A DNA stretch of 20,537 bases from a virus: positions 1-20,537 of IMG/VR virus record IMGVR_UViG_3300004369_000835; one strand, written 5' to 3'. Under the pieces are notes generated by a model. It saw only the letters and a program-made list of their open reading frames with translations. It searched no databases and had not been told where the DNA came from. The position numbers were made by a program, and so were the translations under genes. Below, in pieces: positions 1-7,695 of the stretch (the stretch's first letter is position 1; the number at the start of each line of letters is the position of its first letter).

Positions 1-42
1 GGTGCCTCTACATCAAAAGATGGTGCCTCTACATCAAAAGAT
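1..42 (+). repeat. Tandem 21-bp coding repeat
   Basis: Two exact copies of a 21-base unit lie at 1-21 and 22-42, followed by the first four bases of a third. The length is a multiple of three and encodes GASTSKD twice in the frame of the first gene. More copies may lie upstream of the window. Confidence 0.95.
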
Positions 43-597
43 GGTGTAAACCAAACTCAGAGGGGATTGAACTTCTTTGAACAGATGCAGGATAAAGTTT
101 TTGGAAGATCAGAGGACCCTGATGATACTCTTGGACGTGATCTCAAGATGGGCTACACCTACAATGCATTAGGTAAAGGACTTGATTATCAACTTACCAA
201 AGGAATGGCCGAATTCCAGTCTGGATTGTATAAGGATAATGCTTTGTTCGGTGCTGACCTTGAGTTAAGGAACCAGCGTGATGCTCGTGCTGATGAGTTT
301 GGATATGGCATGCGTGCTATGGACAAGCAGTTCGAACTACAAGATGAATATCAGAACCGTGAGTTTGGTAGAAATATTGGATATATGCAAGCAACTGGTG
401 AGCAGACCCGGAAGAACTACAGATCACAAGGGGTTGAAGAACGTCTGACAAGAATTACCCAGGGTGAACAGGATCGCTTAGGCACTGCTGCAACAGGAGA
501 TCAAGAACGTAAGAGCTATGACTTTAAAGACCGCATCAACTCACGTACAGAGCAAAGGGCACAAGACCGATCTAACGCTCTTGCACGAGGTTTCTGA
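1..597 (+). CDS. Repeat-rich charged virion-type protein, 5'-truncated
   Basis: The frame is open from the first base of the window, so the true start lies upstream; 198 residues and the TGA stop are visible. A TTG at 67 could be read as a start, but the upstream codons in the same frame encode a clean seven-residue repeat (GASTSKD twice), and the G-rich tract before the TTG is only one base away, so I treat the gene as partial. The rest is strongly charged, with recurring short units such as GEQDRLG, GDQERKS and TEQRAQDR in the last 90 residues, which suggests a long helical or coiled-coil rod. No enzyme motif is present. Similar Gln/Arg/Glu repeat proteins sit beside terminase genes in cyanophages, as far as I recall. 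The stop overlaps the next ATG by one base (TGATG), implying coupled translation. Function unknown; a structural role is inferred from context. Confidence 0.75.
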   Translation, partial: GASTSKDGASTSKDGVNQTQRGLNFFEQMQDKVFGRSEDPDDTLGRDLKMGYTYNALGKGLDYQLTKGMAEFQSGLYKDNALFGADLELRNQRDARADEFGYGMRAMDKQFELQDEYQNREFGRNIGYMQATGEQTRKNYRSQGVEERLTRITQGEQDRLGTAATGDQERKSYDFKDRINSRTEQRAQDRSNALARGF

Positions 598-1130
598 TGA
601 CGGTTGCACAATCTAAGACAGGTAAGGTATATGTCACTTATGTAGATCAGTGGCTTGATACCTTACCTGCTGCTGAGTCTGAAGACTTCAGAGAATTTGC
701 TGAGGTAACTCCATCAGTCATTGAGATTTGGGTATATGCAGGAATCTTGAAATACCCAGGTACATTTAATGATATGGCCCGTTGGGTCAAAATGAAATTT
801 AAGAAACTAAATCGCCGTGAGATACTCAATAGCGAGATTGCTGCTCTCCACTCCGATATACAAGACCTACGAATGGCCATTACCTCGGGCGAAATCAAAG
901 GCTCGGATGGTGCGGCTCGTCTGGCTTCGTTGGAAAAGGAACTCCGCTCGCATATTGAAACGTCTGATCGAATGAACAAGACGACTGACAAACGTGGACT
1001 GATCTTGGCTGGTGCTGATCGTGTTATGCGCGAACTGACTGCAATTTTCAAAGATGATCCGCATTTTGCAGAACCCATCGATAATGCAATGAACGCTGTG
1101 TGGTCGAAGATCTACAGTGAGCTGAATTGA
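597..1130 (+). CDS. Possible terminase small subunit (unproven)
   Basis: This encodes 177 residues starting at ATG 597, which shares its A with the upstream stop. Residues about 35-70 (VTPSVIEIWVYAGILKYPG and after) look like a small helix-turn-helix-type fold ending in a basic stretch (KMKFKKLNRRE). Residues about 72-120 form a heptad-like coiled coil, and the C-terminus is helical. A DNA-binding N-terminus followed by an oligomerising coiled coil, located two genes before the large terminase, is the usual plan of a small terminase subunit, which recognises phage DNA and loads the motor. I see no signature that proves it, so the call is by architecture and position. It could equally be an unrelated helical virion or packaging accessory protein. 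Confidence 0.4.
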   Translation: MTVAQSKTGKVYVTYVDQWLDTLPAAESEDFREFAEVTPSVIEIWVYAGILKYPGTFNDMARWVKMKFKKLNRREILNSEIAALHSDIQDLRMAITSGEIKGSDGAARLASLEKELRSHIETSDRMNKTTDKRGLILAGADRVMRELTAIFKDDPHFAEPIDNAMNAVWSKIYSELN

Positions 1131-1411
1131 TGTCTGTCAATCGCCCTCAGCTAAAAGAACTACCTTCAATAGTTGACGTAGGTACGTCAGGCATCCGATT
1201 AGCAAATACTTTGCCTAAAGTCCCTCCACTAATTGATGCAGCTGGTTCCGGAACTTCTGCACGACAAATTGCTGATGCAGAGATGAAACGAGATATGAGT
1301 ATTGCCTTTGCAGAATCGAAAGCTATGGCAGCACGAAGTAAAGCCATTCAACGGATGAAGAATCAGGCGTATGAAAGAGAAGCTAAAAACTATGGACTAA
1401 AACGGAGATAG
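1130..1411 (+). CDS. Small basic protein of unknown function
   Basis: The 93-residue frame starts at ATG 1130, overlapping the previous stop by one base (TGATG); a TTG one codon upstream is less likely. The N-terminal half is Pro/Gly/Ser-rich and apparently flexible. The C-terminal half (from about residue 48) is a predicted amphipathic helix rich in Ala, Lys, Arg and Met that ends in NYGLKRR. There is no membrane segment or known motif. Lying between the possible small terminase and the large terminase, it is probably co-translated with the former. Function unknown. Confidence 0.7.
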   Translation: MSVNRPQLKELPSIVDVGTSGIRLANTLPKVPPLIDAAGSGTSARQIADAEMKRDMSIAFAESKAMAARSKAIQRMKNQAYEREAKNYGLKRR

Positions 1412-1447
1412 CAATAATTGGTTAAACTTGGGGTAAAGACTTAACTT

Positions 1448-2986
1448 ATGGCAATATCAAGCGCTGCATTAGCCTATAAACGTTCAGCATTAATGACAGC
1501 GACAAAGGTAACTGTCAAAGCACCTTCAGAAGAAGTATTAGAAGCAAGAGATAACTTTCAGGCTTTTTGTAAGTTGATGGGAAAAGCTCCAGCTAAACAT
1601 ATGCTGGAGTGGCATGCAGAATTATGTACAGGAGAAGATAGCGAATGTCTATTGGGAATCGCAGGACCAAATACTACGATCCTCGCACCCCGTGGATCTG
1701 CAAAAAGCACTGTGCTTGGTTTGTTTGCAGCTTGGATGATAGGCCGTCATGCCGCTGCCAAGCGGATGCTGAGGATCTTGTACATTGCTTACATGGTGGA
1801 CATTAGTAGAGCAAAATCAGCAACTATTAAAGGCATTCTTACATCTACTAAATACCGTGAAGTCTTTCCTATGGTAAGACTATCGAAGATTAAACGAAGC
1901 GATGAATATTGGAGTATTGACTATGAGTTTGCAGGAATTGATACGGCGGGTGAAGAAGCTTTCACTATTGCGTGTGGGGGTCTCAAAGGTGCAATTACCT
2001 CAAAGCGATCCCAACTTGTTCTTATTGATGACCCTATCAAGTCAGCTGCATCCATCAACAATCCGGATATTAGGAGAGAGATGGAACAGACGTGGTCTAA
2101 CGTTATCGCTCCTACCATGTTCCAGGGCGCTAGGGCAATCTGTCTTGGGACAAGGTTTCACTTTGACGATATACACTCCACGCTATTTGTTCCAAAAAAT
2201 AATTGGAAGCAAATTGTTCAGCAAGCTGTTCTAACCGACGACGACGGTAAACAAAGATCTTATTGGCCAGAATTCTGGTCTATGAAATATCTGAATGAAC
2301 GCAAACTTGAAGATCGAGTTGCTTTTGCTTATCAGTATCTAAATGCAGCTGTCAGATCCACCGAAGTTGGCATATCACCTGAGTTGATTATCAAAGGTGA
2401 AGTACCTGAAGACTATGACTGCCTAGGCGTTGGCATTGACTTAAGTGCAGGCCTGAGGGAGAAGAATGATTGGACCGTGATGACGCTGGGCGGCATTAAA
2501 GAAGGCAAAATCTACATGATTGATCAGCGTCGTGCTCGCACCATGGGCAATCTTGAAAAGATGGACCTCCTCTGCGAGATGCTTGCAGATTGGAACATTC
2601 TTGCTGAAAACGATGAAGGTCAATTCTTTCCAACAATGTCACCGTGCGTAATATGGCCTGAAGCCGTTGCATATCAGAATTCATTTGAAGGAGATTTCAA
2701 AAGGGTAGTAATTGAACAACGTGCTTTATACAACTTGTCCGTATCCCCTGTAAAAGGATTTAAGGGAGATAAATTAGCCAGATTAAGAGGCGTTCTAGGA
2801 TTATATGAAAATAAACGAGTGGTTTGGAATAAGTGGAGAAAGTGGAATGTCCTCGAAGATGAACTGTTGAACTTTGGTCACTCAGCATATGATGATGCTG
2901 TCGATTCGATGGTATTAACAATGGGTGGATTATTGAGAAGAGGTAATTTACAAATTGACTACAATAGTGATAGCTTTGATTTATAA
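1448..2986 (+). CDS. terL: Terminase large subunit (packaging ATPase-nuclease)
   Basis: The product is 512 residues, a usual length for the family. It powers packaging of phage DNA into the procapsid through the portal and cuts the concatemer. The N-terminal ATPase carries a Walker A-type loop APRGSAKST at residues 80-88 (R82, K86) and a Walker B-like LVLIDDP with D194/D195; the second position is Asp where many terminases have Glu. A GTR at 234-236 followed by FHFDD fits the coupling region. The C-terminal RNase H-like nuclease shows GIDLSAG with D331, followed by a beta strand of the form WTVMTLGGI, and closes with DDAVDS (D482, D483, D486), the usual metal-binding acidic residues. The ribosome binding site is weak (a GGGG tract about 15 bases upstream). 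The gene is followed by a short regulatory region rather than an overlapping gene. Confidence 0.93.
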   Translation: MAISSAALAYKRSALMTATKVTVKAPSEEVLEARDNFQAFCKLMGKAPAKHMLEWHAELCTGEDSECLLGIAGPNTTILAPRGSAKSTVLGLFAAWMIGRHAAAKRMLRILYIAYMVDISRAKSATIKGILTSTKYREVFPMVRLSKIKRSDEYWSIDYEFAGIDTAGEEAFTIACGGLKGAITSKRSQLVLIDDPIKSAASINNPDIRREMEQTWSNVIAPTMFQGARAICLGTRFHFDDIHSTLFVPKNNWKQIVQQAVLTDDDGKQRSYWPEFWSMKYLNERKLEDRVAFAYQYLNAAVRSTEVGISPELIIKGEVPEDYDCLGVGIDLSAGLREKNDWTVMTLGGIKEGKIYMIDQRRARTMGNLEKMDLLCEMLADWNILAENDEGQFFPTMSPCVIWPEAVAYQNSFEGDFKRVVIEQRALYNLSVSPVKGFKGDKLARLRGVLGLYENKRVVWNKWRKWNVLEDELLNFGHSAYDDAVDSMVLTMGGLLRRGNLQIDYNSDSFDL

Positions 2987-3009
2987 ATCATAATATCTAG
3001 AAAGGCTGG
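2982..3009 (+). promoter_or_regulatory. Degenerate duplicate of the downstream promoter/start region
   Basis: TATAAATC at 2982-2989 covers the end of the terminase gene and is followed at 2998 by TAGAAAGGCTGG. The same arrangement recurs about 100 bases later (TATAAATA at 3081, TAGAATGGCTGG at 3098). In the frame matching the downstream gene this copy would read ISRKAGSDEFKK and stop, with ATA in place of ATG. It is either a decayed duplicate of a gene start or an additional weak promoter. Confidence 0.35.
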
Positions 3010-3080
3010 TAGCGACGAATTCAAAAAGTGTTTGGGAAATAAACATATCTAATTTTTGTACAATGAAGACAGTTTTAATA

Positions 3081-3088
3081 TATAAATA
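3081..3088 (+). promoter_or_regulatory. T4-late-like promoter element TATAAATA
   Basis: An exact TATAAATA, the late-promoter -10 consensus of T4-like phages, sits 32 bases before the preferred ATG at 3120. If it works as in T4, transcription would start about 3094-3096, at or past the ATG at 3093, which supports the internal start at 3120. Whether this phage has a gp55-type factor that reads such sites is not visible in the window. Confidence 0.45.
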
Positions 3089-3107
3089 GCTGATGTCTAG
3101 AATGGCT

Positions 3108-3115
3108 GGGGAAGG
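3108..3115 (+). promoter_or_regulatory. Ribosome binding site choosing the start at 3120
   Basis: GGGGAAGG lies 4-7 bases before ATG 3120, whereas the in-frame ATGs at 3093 and 3102 have no purine-rich tract upstream. This and the position of the TATAAATA element favour 3120. Confidence 0.5.
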
Positions 3116-3119
3116 CAAT

Positions 3120-4043
3120 ATGGCCTCCTACGTGGAATATTTAAATAACTACGATCGTAAAAAACGTGGTGCTGGATCTAGCAAAGATACAGATCGTTTT
3201 AGTGGTTTAGATATTCGACACGTACGAGATGCCGCACGAGATTTTGGTGTTGATAAATATGATGCAGCGGATCAAATCATTCAATATGCCAGACGTAACG
3301 AAGACACGACAAAAATGGGTGAAAGGGCTAATACTAAATTAGATAAATTAAGAAACTTGCTTAAAGACCGTCCCCAAGACGAACCTAAGACCGACACAGA
3401 CACTGACACAGATACTGATACAACGATTACTAAGCCTGGACAAGGTGGCGGTGGGCAAACTGTCGGTAACGTAACAGGTGGAAACTCCTCCATTGCCTCG
3501 CCCATCTCTCAAAACAATGACATCGGTATTGACGGTAACAACAATCAAGTAAATCAAGATAACTCTATTAATCAGACGATTGATAGTAGAGATCAGTCTG
3601 ACAACCGCCGTTACTATGGCGGAAGCAGCCGCATCTTTAATTACAAAGGCGGTGAAGGTGAAAGCAAGCTGTATGACAGCCCCGTAAGCATGGGCACAAT
3701 GGGTGGTTTCTATGATACGGATGACAGCCCGGCTGCGGCAGCCAAGTTCATGGATATGTATGTTGATTCGATTGTTCTGGGTCAAAGAGATATTCGCAAA
3801 GACTATGACAACCGTAAGATCACTGATTATGGTGCCAATGATCCAGGCAGAATGTCTCAATTAGAATCAAGACTTGATAAGTCTATTCAGGGTTCAAGCT
3901 CTCGTGCTCGCAAACAGGAACGTAAAATGTTTGGTAACAATCCATTCAGTGGAACCTTTAACTTGCCGCAGCTTCCTGACCCTGTTGTAGACAACACCAA
4001 GGATATTTATGAAGACGCAATGGATAGGATTAAAAAGATCTAA
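3120..4043 (+). CDS. Low-complexity Asn/Gln-rich virion-type protein
   Basis: 307 residues from ATG 3120; an open frame nine residues longer begins at 3093 but lacks a ribosome site. The N-terminal ~85 residues are charged and helical. A hinge follows, made of five Asp-Thr pairs and a Gly/Gln stretch. Next comes a segment rich in Asn, Gln and Asp (about residues 130-170, units like GIDGNNNQVNQDNSINQ) whose periodicity suggests a beta-solenoid. Then comes a Tyr/Gly-rich stretch with GGFYDTDDSPAAAAKFMDMY and a charged C-terminal helix. I recall this layout, especially the Asn-rich repeats followed by GFYD.DDSPAA.AKF, from virion proteins of marine T4-like cyanophages, but I cannot assign a function. 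It lies between terminase and portal and is probably made late. Confidence 0.75.
   Translation: MASYVEYLNNYDRKKRGAGSSKDTDRFSGLDIRHVRDAARDFGVDKYDAADQIIQYARRNEDTTKMGERANTKLDKLRNLLKDRPQDEPKTDTDTDTDTDTTITKPGQGGGGQTVGNVTGGNSSIASPISQNNDIGIDGNNNQVNQDNSINQTIDSRDQSDNRRYYGGSSRIFNYKGGEGESKLYDSPVSMGTMGGFYDTDDSPAAAAKFMDMYVDSIVLGQRDIRKDYDNRKITDYGANDPGRMSQLESRLDKSIQGSSSRARKQERKMFGNNPFSGTFNLPQLPDPVVDNTKDIYEDAMDRIKKI
3393..3422 (+). repeat. Hexanucleotide repeat encoding Asp-Thr
   Basis: Five consecutive 6-base units (GACACA, GACACT and close variants) encode Asp-Thr five times within the 3120-4043 gene. It is a flexible acidic linker and a likely site of length variation by slippage. Confidence 0.9.
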
Positions 4044-4069
4044 ACTGTAAGTAACTAAAGAGAAATAAT

Positions 4070-6343
4070 ATGGCGAGCAGTGCCGTTAAAGGTGAATTTC
4101 AGCAAATCCTCTTAGCTGCTAAGGAACGTCGAGGGGACTTATCTATAGACACGATGATTGTGTCTTCACACCTTGCCCAGATGCGTACATTCATGCTTCG
4201 TAGAGGCATTGAATTTTATTCGGAGCAAGATTCCTACGGTAAACGTAGAGATTTCATGGCACGTGTAGTCGAAGAGAACATGCTGGAAATGAAATACGAC
4301 AGTATTGTCGATTATTTCTTGTGTGATGGTCAAGGTCTGTTTTACTTCAGACCTTCTGGAGAGAGTTATCAGATTTTATTCTTCCCACAAGACAGTTATC
4401 GTGCATATCGTAACCAAATTGGCGAACTTGAGTCTGTCGTACTTGTCTATTCCTTTAATGTCCAGCAAACCCATGGATTAGCTGACAACTATCCATCTGC
4501 CAACGGAAAGTCAGGCAAAAAGAAGTGGATTCAGTTAAAGGTCTTCAAAGATCGAATTGAGCAGACTATCTCAGACGAAAAAATTGAGTTTGCCAATCAG
4601 ATGGGTGCTATGCCTATGGGCAACCCTGGCCAAACTGAGGTATTGACTAATAGCCTTGGTTTTATTCCTGCAGTTGAAGTGTTTAACCACATGGACTGCA
4701 CTGGAGAAGCTACGGGCAATGGTGAATTCGATTGGTTGGCACACCAAATTCTGTATCACGACGAATTAGTGAGAAACATCCGTAAGAACATGAAGTTCTT
4801 CGGTAACCCCACTCTTATTTCAAGCAGACCTAAGCATGACATCGTTGATAGTGGTGACGAGAATTCATTCCGACCTACCATTAGTTCTCAGGCAGGTTTT
4901 GCTCCGATTGGAGGATCACCTAGGGCTAGTACTCGTGTGAGTCAGCCCTTTGGTGGTGCATCACTTGATGGTCAGATCAAGGTTCCCCGCGTGATCGCAA
5001 ACCTTGAGCCGACTGACCGTGTTGGATACATGACACCTGACAGCGTGTCTGGTGACCAAAACTTGTACGTCAAACAGTACCGATCTGAAATTCGTTTGGC
5101 ATTAGGTGGTGTTGATGACATTGATATCAATACAGCCGCTACTGCATATGAGATTAAAACTCTGTATGGACGTGTTGCAGCTACTGCTGAGAAAAAAGCA
5201 AGGTCACTGTTCACGTATGGACTTTGTCGTTTATTTGCAATGATGATTTACGCTGAAGAGCGTAATTTCAGAGAATCATTTGCGGTTGCGATTGAACTTG
5301 AGGAGCCAATGTTGCCTCTCCCCGAAGAATATCAAGACGAGGAGATGTTTAAAAAAGCTGCTGAGAAATATAAGAAGGACTATCGCAAATTCATTGAGAA
5401 ACGTGATACCGAGATGCGTGCTAGACTAGATTCAGGTGAGATACCTCCTGGTGTCACTGGCCTCATCCCAGACGGCTCTACAAAAGTCAGCTGGAGATGG
5501 ATGGGAGAAGTCTTTGAAGAAAGCACTGAAGACATTCTGAATAACAGTATTGTCGTCCGCAACCTTCAAGAATTAGGAGTTGATTCTATTGAAGCTCTTA
5601 AATATCTCTTCCCCGGAAAAACTGACGAAGAAAGGGCCGCAATGCTAAGCGGATTTCCGTTCAGGATGGTCCAGCAAACCCAAAGCAGTATCAACAGTTT
5701 TATCAGTCTGCTCGGTAGTTTCTATCAATTACCGCACCCACAAATGCCAGACATGCCTCTGGCATCTGACCCGAACCTTGATATGACAGGGTTCTTATAT
5801 CGATCTTTAGAATTCTTACGTAAGGAGTTAAGTTACAGTGGAAGTTACAAACCAGGCGATTCAAGCAGCACCCCAGACGAGCTCAGCAGCGCCGACCAAT
5901 TACGTGCCCAGCGCGGCCAGTCAGTACGCGACGAGCGCATACCAAACCTCCCAGGTATCACCGGCCCAATCGGTGACACCGCAGGCACCGGTTTACCAGG
6001 CACCGGTTTACCAGGCACCGGCCCCGGCCCAGCAGGCTTCGGCACCTCAGGCCAATCCATGGCAGCAGGCGTTTCAGGCTCTGAGCGCAAGCCTGAATAC
6101 GTCCAACCCCTCCCAGGCCCAGGTTTCACCCTCGGCTTACCAAACGACGCCAACTCCGCAGGCAACTACACAACCCAGCTGGGCTTCAATGGCGCAATCG
6201 GTAGCCCCGACTTCGCAGCCCCAAGTTTCAACCCAGGCGTTTTCGGAAGCAGAGGTCAGCCAGCTGGTGCAGCAGGCGGCTCAGTACGGAGCAAGCCAGG
6301 CTCAAGATCAGTATCTAAGCGGAATCAGCAACGAAAGTCTTGA
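4070..6343 (+). CDS. Portal protein with a long overprinted C-terminal tail
   Basis: 757 residues, long for a portal. Portal proteins form the dodecameric ring at the capsid vertex through which the terminase drives DNA. Evidence is moderate: position straight after the packaging genes and before a scaffold-like gene, plus a core (residues 1 to about 590) with the mixed alpha/beta and charged-helix composition of portals. That core includes SIVDYFLCDGQGLFYFRPS followed by YRAYRNQIGELESVVLVYSF near residues 85-130 and long helices at about 420-460. The tail (about 590-757) is Gly/Pro/Ser/Thr-rich and basic at the end; it coincides exactly with the part shared with the next gene in another frame. 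The tail is therefore probably disordered and shaped by the overlapping gene. The ATG follows an AAAGAG tract at a normal distance. Confidence 0.75.
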   Translation: MASSAVKGEFQQILLAAKERRGDLSIDTMIVSSHLAQMRTFMLRRGIEFYSEQDSYGKRRDFMARVVEENMLEMKYDSIVDYFLCDGQGLFYFRPSGESYQILFFPQDSYRAYRNQIGELESVVLVYSFNVQQTHGLADNYPSANGKSGKKKWIQLKVFKDRIEQTISDEKIEFANQMGAMPMGNPGQTEVLTNSLGFIPAVEVFNHMDCTGEATGNGEFDWLAHQILYHDELVRNIRKNMKFFGNPTLISSRPKHDIVDSGDENSFRPTISSQAGFAPIGGSPRASTRVSQPFGGASLDGQIKVPRVIANLEPTDRVGYMTPDSVSGDQNLYVKQYRSEIRLALGGVDDIDINTAATAYEIKTLYGRVAATAEKKARSLFTYGLCRLFAMMIYAEERNFRESFAVAIELEEPMLPLPEEYQDEEMFKKAAEKYKKDYRKFIEKRDTEMRARLDSGEIPPGVTGLIPDGSTKVSWRWMGEVFEESTEDILNNSIVVRNLQELGVDSIEALKYLFPGKTDEERAAMLSGFPFRMVQQTQSSINSFISLLGSFYQLPHPQMPDMPLASDPNLDMTGFLYRSLEFLRKELSYSGSYKPGDSSSTPDELSSADQLRAQRGQSVRDERIPNLPGITGPIGDTAGTGLPGTGLPGTGPGPAGFGTSGQSMAAGVSGSERKPEYVQPLPGPGFTLGLPNDANSAGNYTTQLGFNGAIGSPDFAAPSFNPGVFGSRGQPAGAAGGSVRSKPGSRSVSKRNQQRKS
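5822..5827 (+). promoter_or_regulatory. Ribosome binding site inside the portal gene
   Basis: AAGGAG, one of the best Shine-Dalgarno matches in the window, lies 10 bases before GTG 5838. An in-frame TAA at 5829-5831 prevents any earlier start of the overlapping gene, so this site fixes its start. Confidence 0.75.
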
Positions 6344-6839
6344 GGTACTTGAGCACTTTGGTGCTGAAGCCCCAGCTCTCCTGAACACCTATGCATGTGC
6401 CGTTGAGGACGCTCTGATTGAGCAGGTTCACCGTGGCAATGATGTTCTGACCAGCCTCCAGGCTTCTCACGAGCAGAACGGTGCTATGAACCTCATGCTC
6501 ACCAACCCCGACGTGCTTGCTGACTATGTCAACGAGTTCTTCGGTCCCAACGGTCCCTACCCCACCGAGACTGCTGAGGAGACTGCTATCCGTCAGCAGC
6601 ACGAAGCACGTGCTCAGTTCGAAGCTGAAATTGAAGCTCAAGAGCAGGGTCAAGTTCCCCCGAACTTCCAGCGTCCTCAAATGAACATGCCTACACCTGG
6701 TCGCCAACAGAACGTTGCTAACGACTTCTGGGCCTCTTTCAGCCAGATGATGGACAACAATCCTGAGCGAGCTTGGCAGTACCTCTCCCAGGCTCCTCAA
6801 GGAGCTCTGCAAACCAAAGCCCTGATCGCTGATACGTGA
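5838..6839 (+). CDS. Scaffold-like protein starting within the portal gene
   Basis: 333 residues from GTG 5838, preceded by AAGGAG. The first ~168 residues are read from DNA that also encodes the portal tail in another frame; they are rich in Gln, Ala, Ser and Pro and include three APVYQ-type units from the 15-bp repeat. The non-overlapping part (about 169-333) is helical and acidic with AEEEA-like stretches and ends in aromatic and Met-containing helices (DFWASFSQMMDNNPERAWQYL). A Gln/Ala/Glu-rich helical protein of this length between portal and capsid is typical of scaffolding proteins, which nucleate procapsid assembly and leave before or during packaging. The 3' half uses C-ending codons like the capsid genes, suggesting high expression. 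Function is inferred from composition and place. No protease motif is seen. Confidence 0.65.
   Translation: MEVTNQAIQAAPQTSSAAPTNYVPSAASQYATSAYQTSQVSPAQSVTPQAPVYQAPVYQAPAPAQQASAPQANPWQQAFQALSASLNTSNPSQAQVSPSAYQTTPTPQATTQPSWASMAQSVAPTSQPQVSTQAFSEAEVSQLVQQAAQYGASQAQDQYLSGISNESLEVLEHFGAEAPALLNTYACAVEDALIEQVHRGNDVLTSLQASHEQNGAMNLMLTNPDVLADYVNEFFGPNGPYPTETAEETAIRQQHEARAQFEAEIEAQEQGQVPPNFQRPQMNMPTPGRQQNVANDFWASFSQMMDNNPERAWQYLSQAPQGALQTKALIADT
5982..6026 (+). repeat. 15-bp tandem repeat coding in two frames
   Basis: A 15-base unit is present exactly at 5982-5996 and 5997-6011, with a third, partly changed copy at 6012-6026. Because 15 is divisible by three, it gives in-frame repeats in both overlapping genes: GTGLP-type in the portal tail and APVYQ-type in the scaffold-like protein. 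Confidence 0.9.
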
Positions 6840-7213
6840 TGGGTTACAACTCTGGCGCTAGAGCAAGAGAACTAGGCATCGGCTCTTCGGGGTCGTTGCC
6901 TTCTAATCCTGATCTGGATTATGTGTTCCACGGCAAAATCACTCCTCAAATTCTTGAGAAGGTTTTAGGTCGGAAGCCAACGTCAGAGGACATTGAAATT
7001 GCTATTCAGCTTGCATCTAGACCTGAAAACAAGAATCTAGATATTTTTGTTAAAGAGCTTTTAGGTGTTGGGGGCGACTATGCACTCAAAAATAGAGCCC
7101 CTGAAACCAACACTCAAAGAATGGCTGGTCAAGTACTTGCTGGGTCTGGAGGCCTCGCTGCACTGTTAGCAGCAATCGATTATGCAGATGGGCCAGAGCA
7201 AGGTCGTATTTAA
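6839..7213 (+). CDS. Small protein of unknown function, coupled to scaffold-like gene
   Basis: 124 residues from ATG 6839, which overlaps the scaffold stop by one base (TGATG); a GTG one codon earlier is possible. The N-terminus is Gly/Ser-rich. Residues about 30-80 form charged helices (ITPQILEKVLGRKPTSEDIEIAIQLA). A short Gly/Ala/Leu-rich hydrophobic helix occurs near the C-terminus (VLAGSGGLAALLAAI), too short and polar-flanked to call a clear membrane anchor. The coupling to the scaffold-like gene suggests a head-assembly role, but no family is recognised. Confidence 0.7.
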   Translation: MGYNSGARARELGIGSSGSLPSNPDLDYVFHGKITPQILEKVLGRKPTSEDIEIAIQLASRPENKNLDIFVKELLGVGGDYALKNRAPETNTQRMAGQVLAGSGGLAALLAAIDYADGPEQGRI

Positions 7214-7224
7214 TTTGCATACAA

Positions 7225-7232
7225 TATAAATA
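7225..7232 (+). promoter_or_regulatory. T4-late-like promoter element TATAAATA
   Basis: The second exact TATAAATA in an intergenic gap, 19 bases before the ATG at 7252. A start point about 6-8 bases downstream would leave a leader of roughly 13 bases. It marks a likely new transcription unit for the small genes before the sigma factor. Confidence 0.45.
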
Positions 7233-7251
7233 ACAACGAAAGCTCGTAGAA

Positions 7252-7650
7252 ATGATTAATCCGACTTTAGCTCAGGCTCATTTAAATAAAGGCGAAGTAG
7301 GTATGGTTCAAAAGACGCCTCTGGTTAGCAACCTGATGGATGCGGGTACTGCTAGCAAAGTTGCTCTGAATCCTCAGCAGCAAATTAGTGCTCAAAAGCT
7401 TATGACCAATGTTGGGCAAAATGCCGACACTGCAGTTATTGGGCAAAGAGCTAAAGAAGAAGGTGCTATACGTACTGCTCAGCTTCAGCAGTCCCAAGCA
7501 CAGCATGATGCTTCTCAAGCTATTTCTACGATGATTTATGCACAGCATGGTGCTAACTCTGCAACCGCCTCATTTGCACAACCTGGAGAAGCTGAACGAA
7601 GAGGTGTCAGTGTGATGCAGCAATTAGCCATTAAAAACTCAATGGCCTGA
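7252..7650 (+). CDS. Gln/Ala-rich helical protein of unknown function
   Basis: 132 residues from ATG 7252, with only a weak purine tract upstream. The protein is rich in Gln, Ala, Ser and Met; residues about 40-100 form a long amphipathic helix (units such as AQLQQSQAQHDASQA). No signal peptide, no cysteine and no enzyme motif is seen. Composition resembles small internal virion or scaffold-associated proteins, but that is only a guess. It has its own TATAAATA element upstream. Confidence 0.65.
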   Translation: MINPTLAQAHLNKGEVGMVQKTPLVSNLMDAGTASKVALNPQQQISAQKLMTNVGQNADTAVIGQRAKEEGAIRTAQLQQSQAQHDASQAISTMIYAQHGANSATASFAQPGEAERRGVSVMQQLAIKNSMA

Positions 7651-7695
7651 TATTCGTAATTGATAGAATTAATAGATAATACTTAGTTCATCATT

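Noticed and set aside
67-69. TTG as start of the first gene
   Set aside because: The same frame continues upstream with a clean peptide repeat, and the purine tract is only one base away.
2991-3053. Short frame reading ISRKAGSDEFKK after terminase
   Set aside because: It has no usable start codon (ATA) and ends after about 19 codons; kept only as part of the duplicated start region.
3348-3860. 170-residue antisense ORF under the Asn/Gln-rich gene
   Set aside because: Composition is the complement of the Asn/Asp repeats; no ribosome site or context support.
5845-6165. Third, antisense frame open in the portal/scaffold overlap
   Set aside because: Pro/Gly-rich by complementarity to the GC-rich repeat; two sense frames already explain the region.
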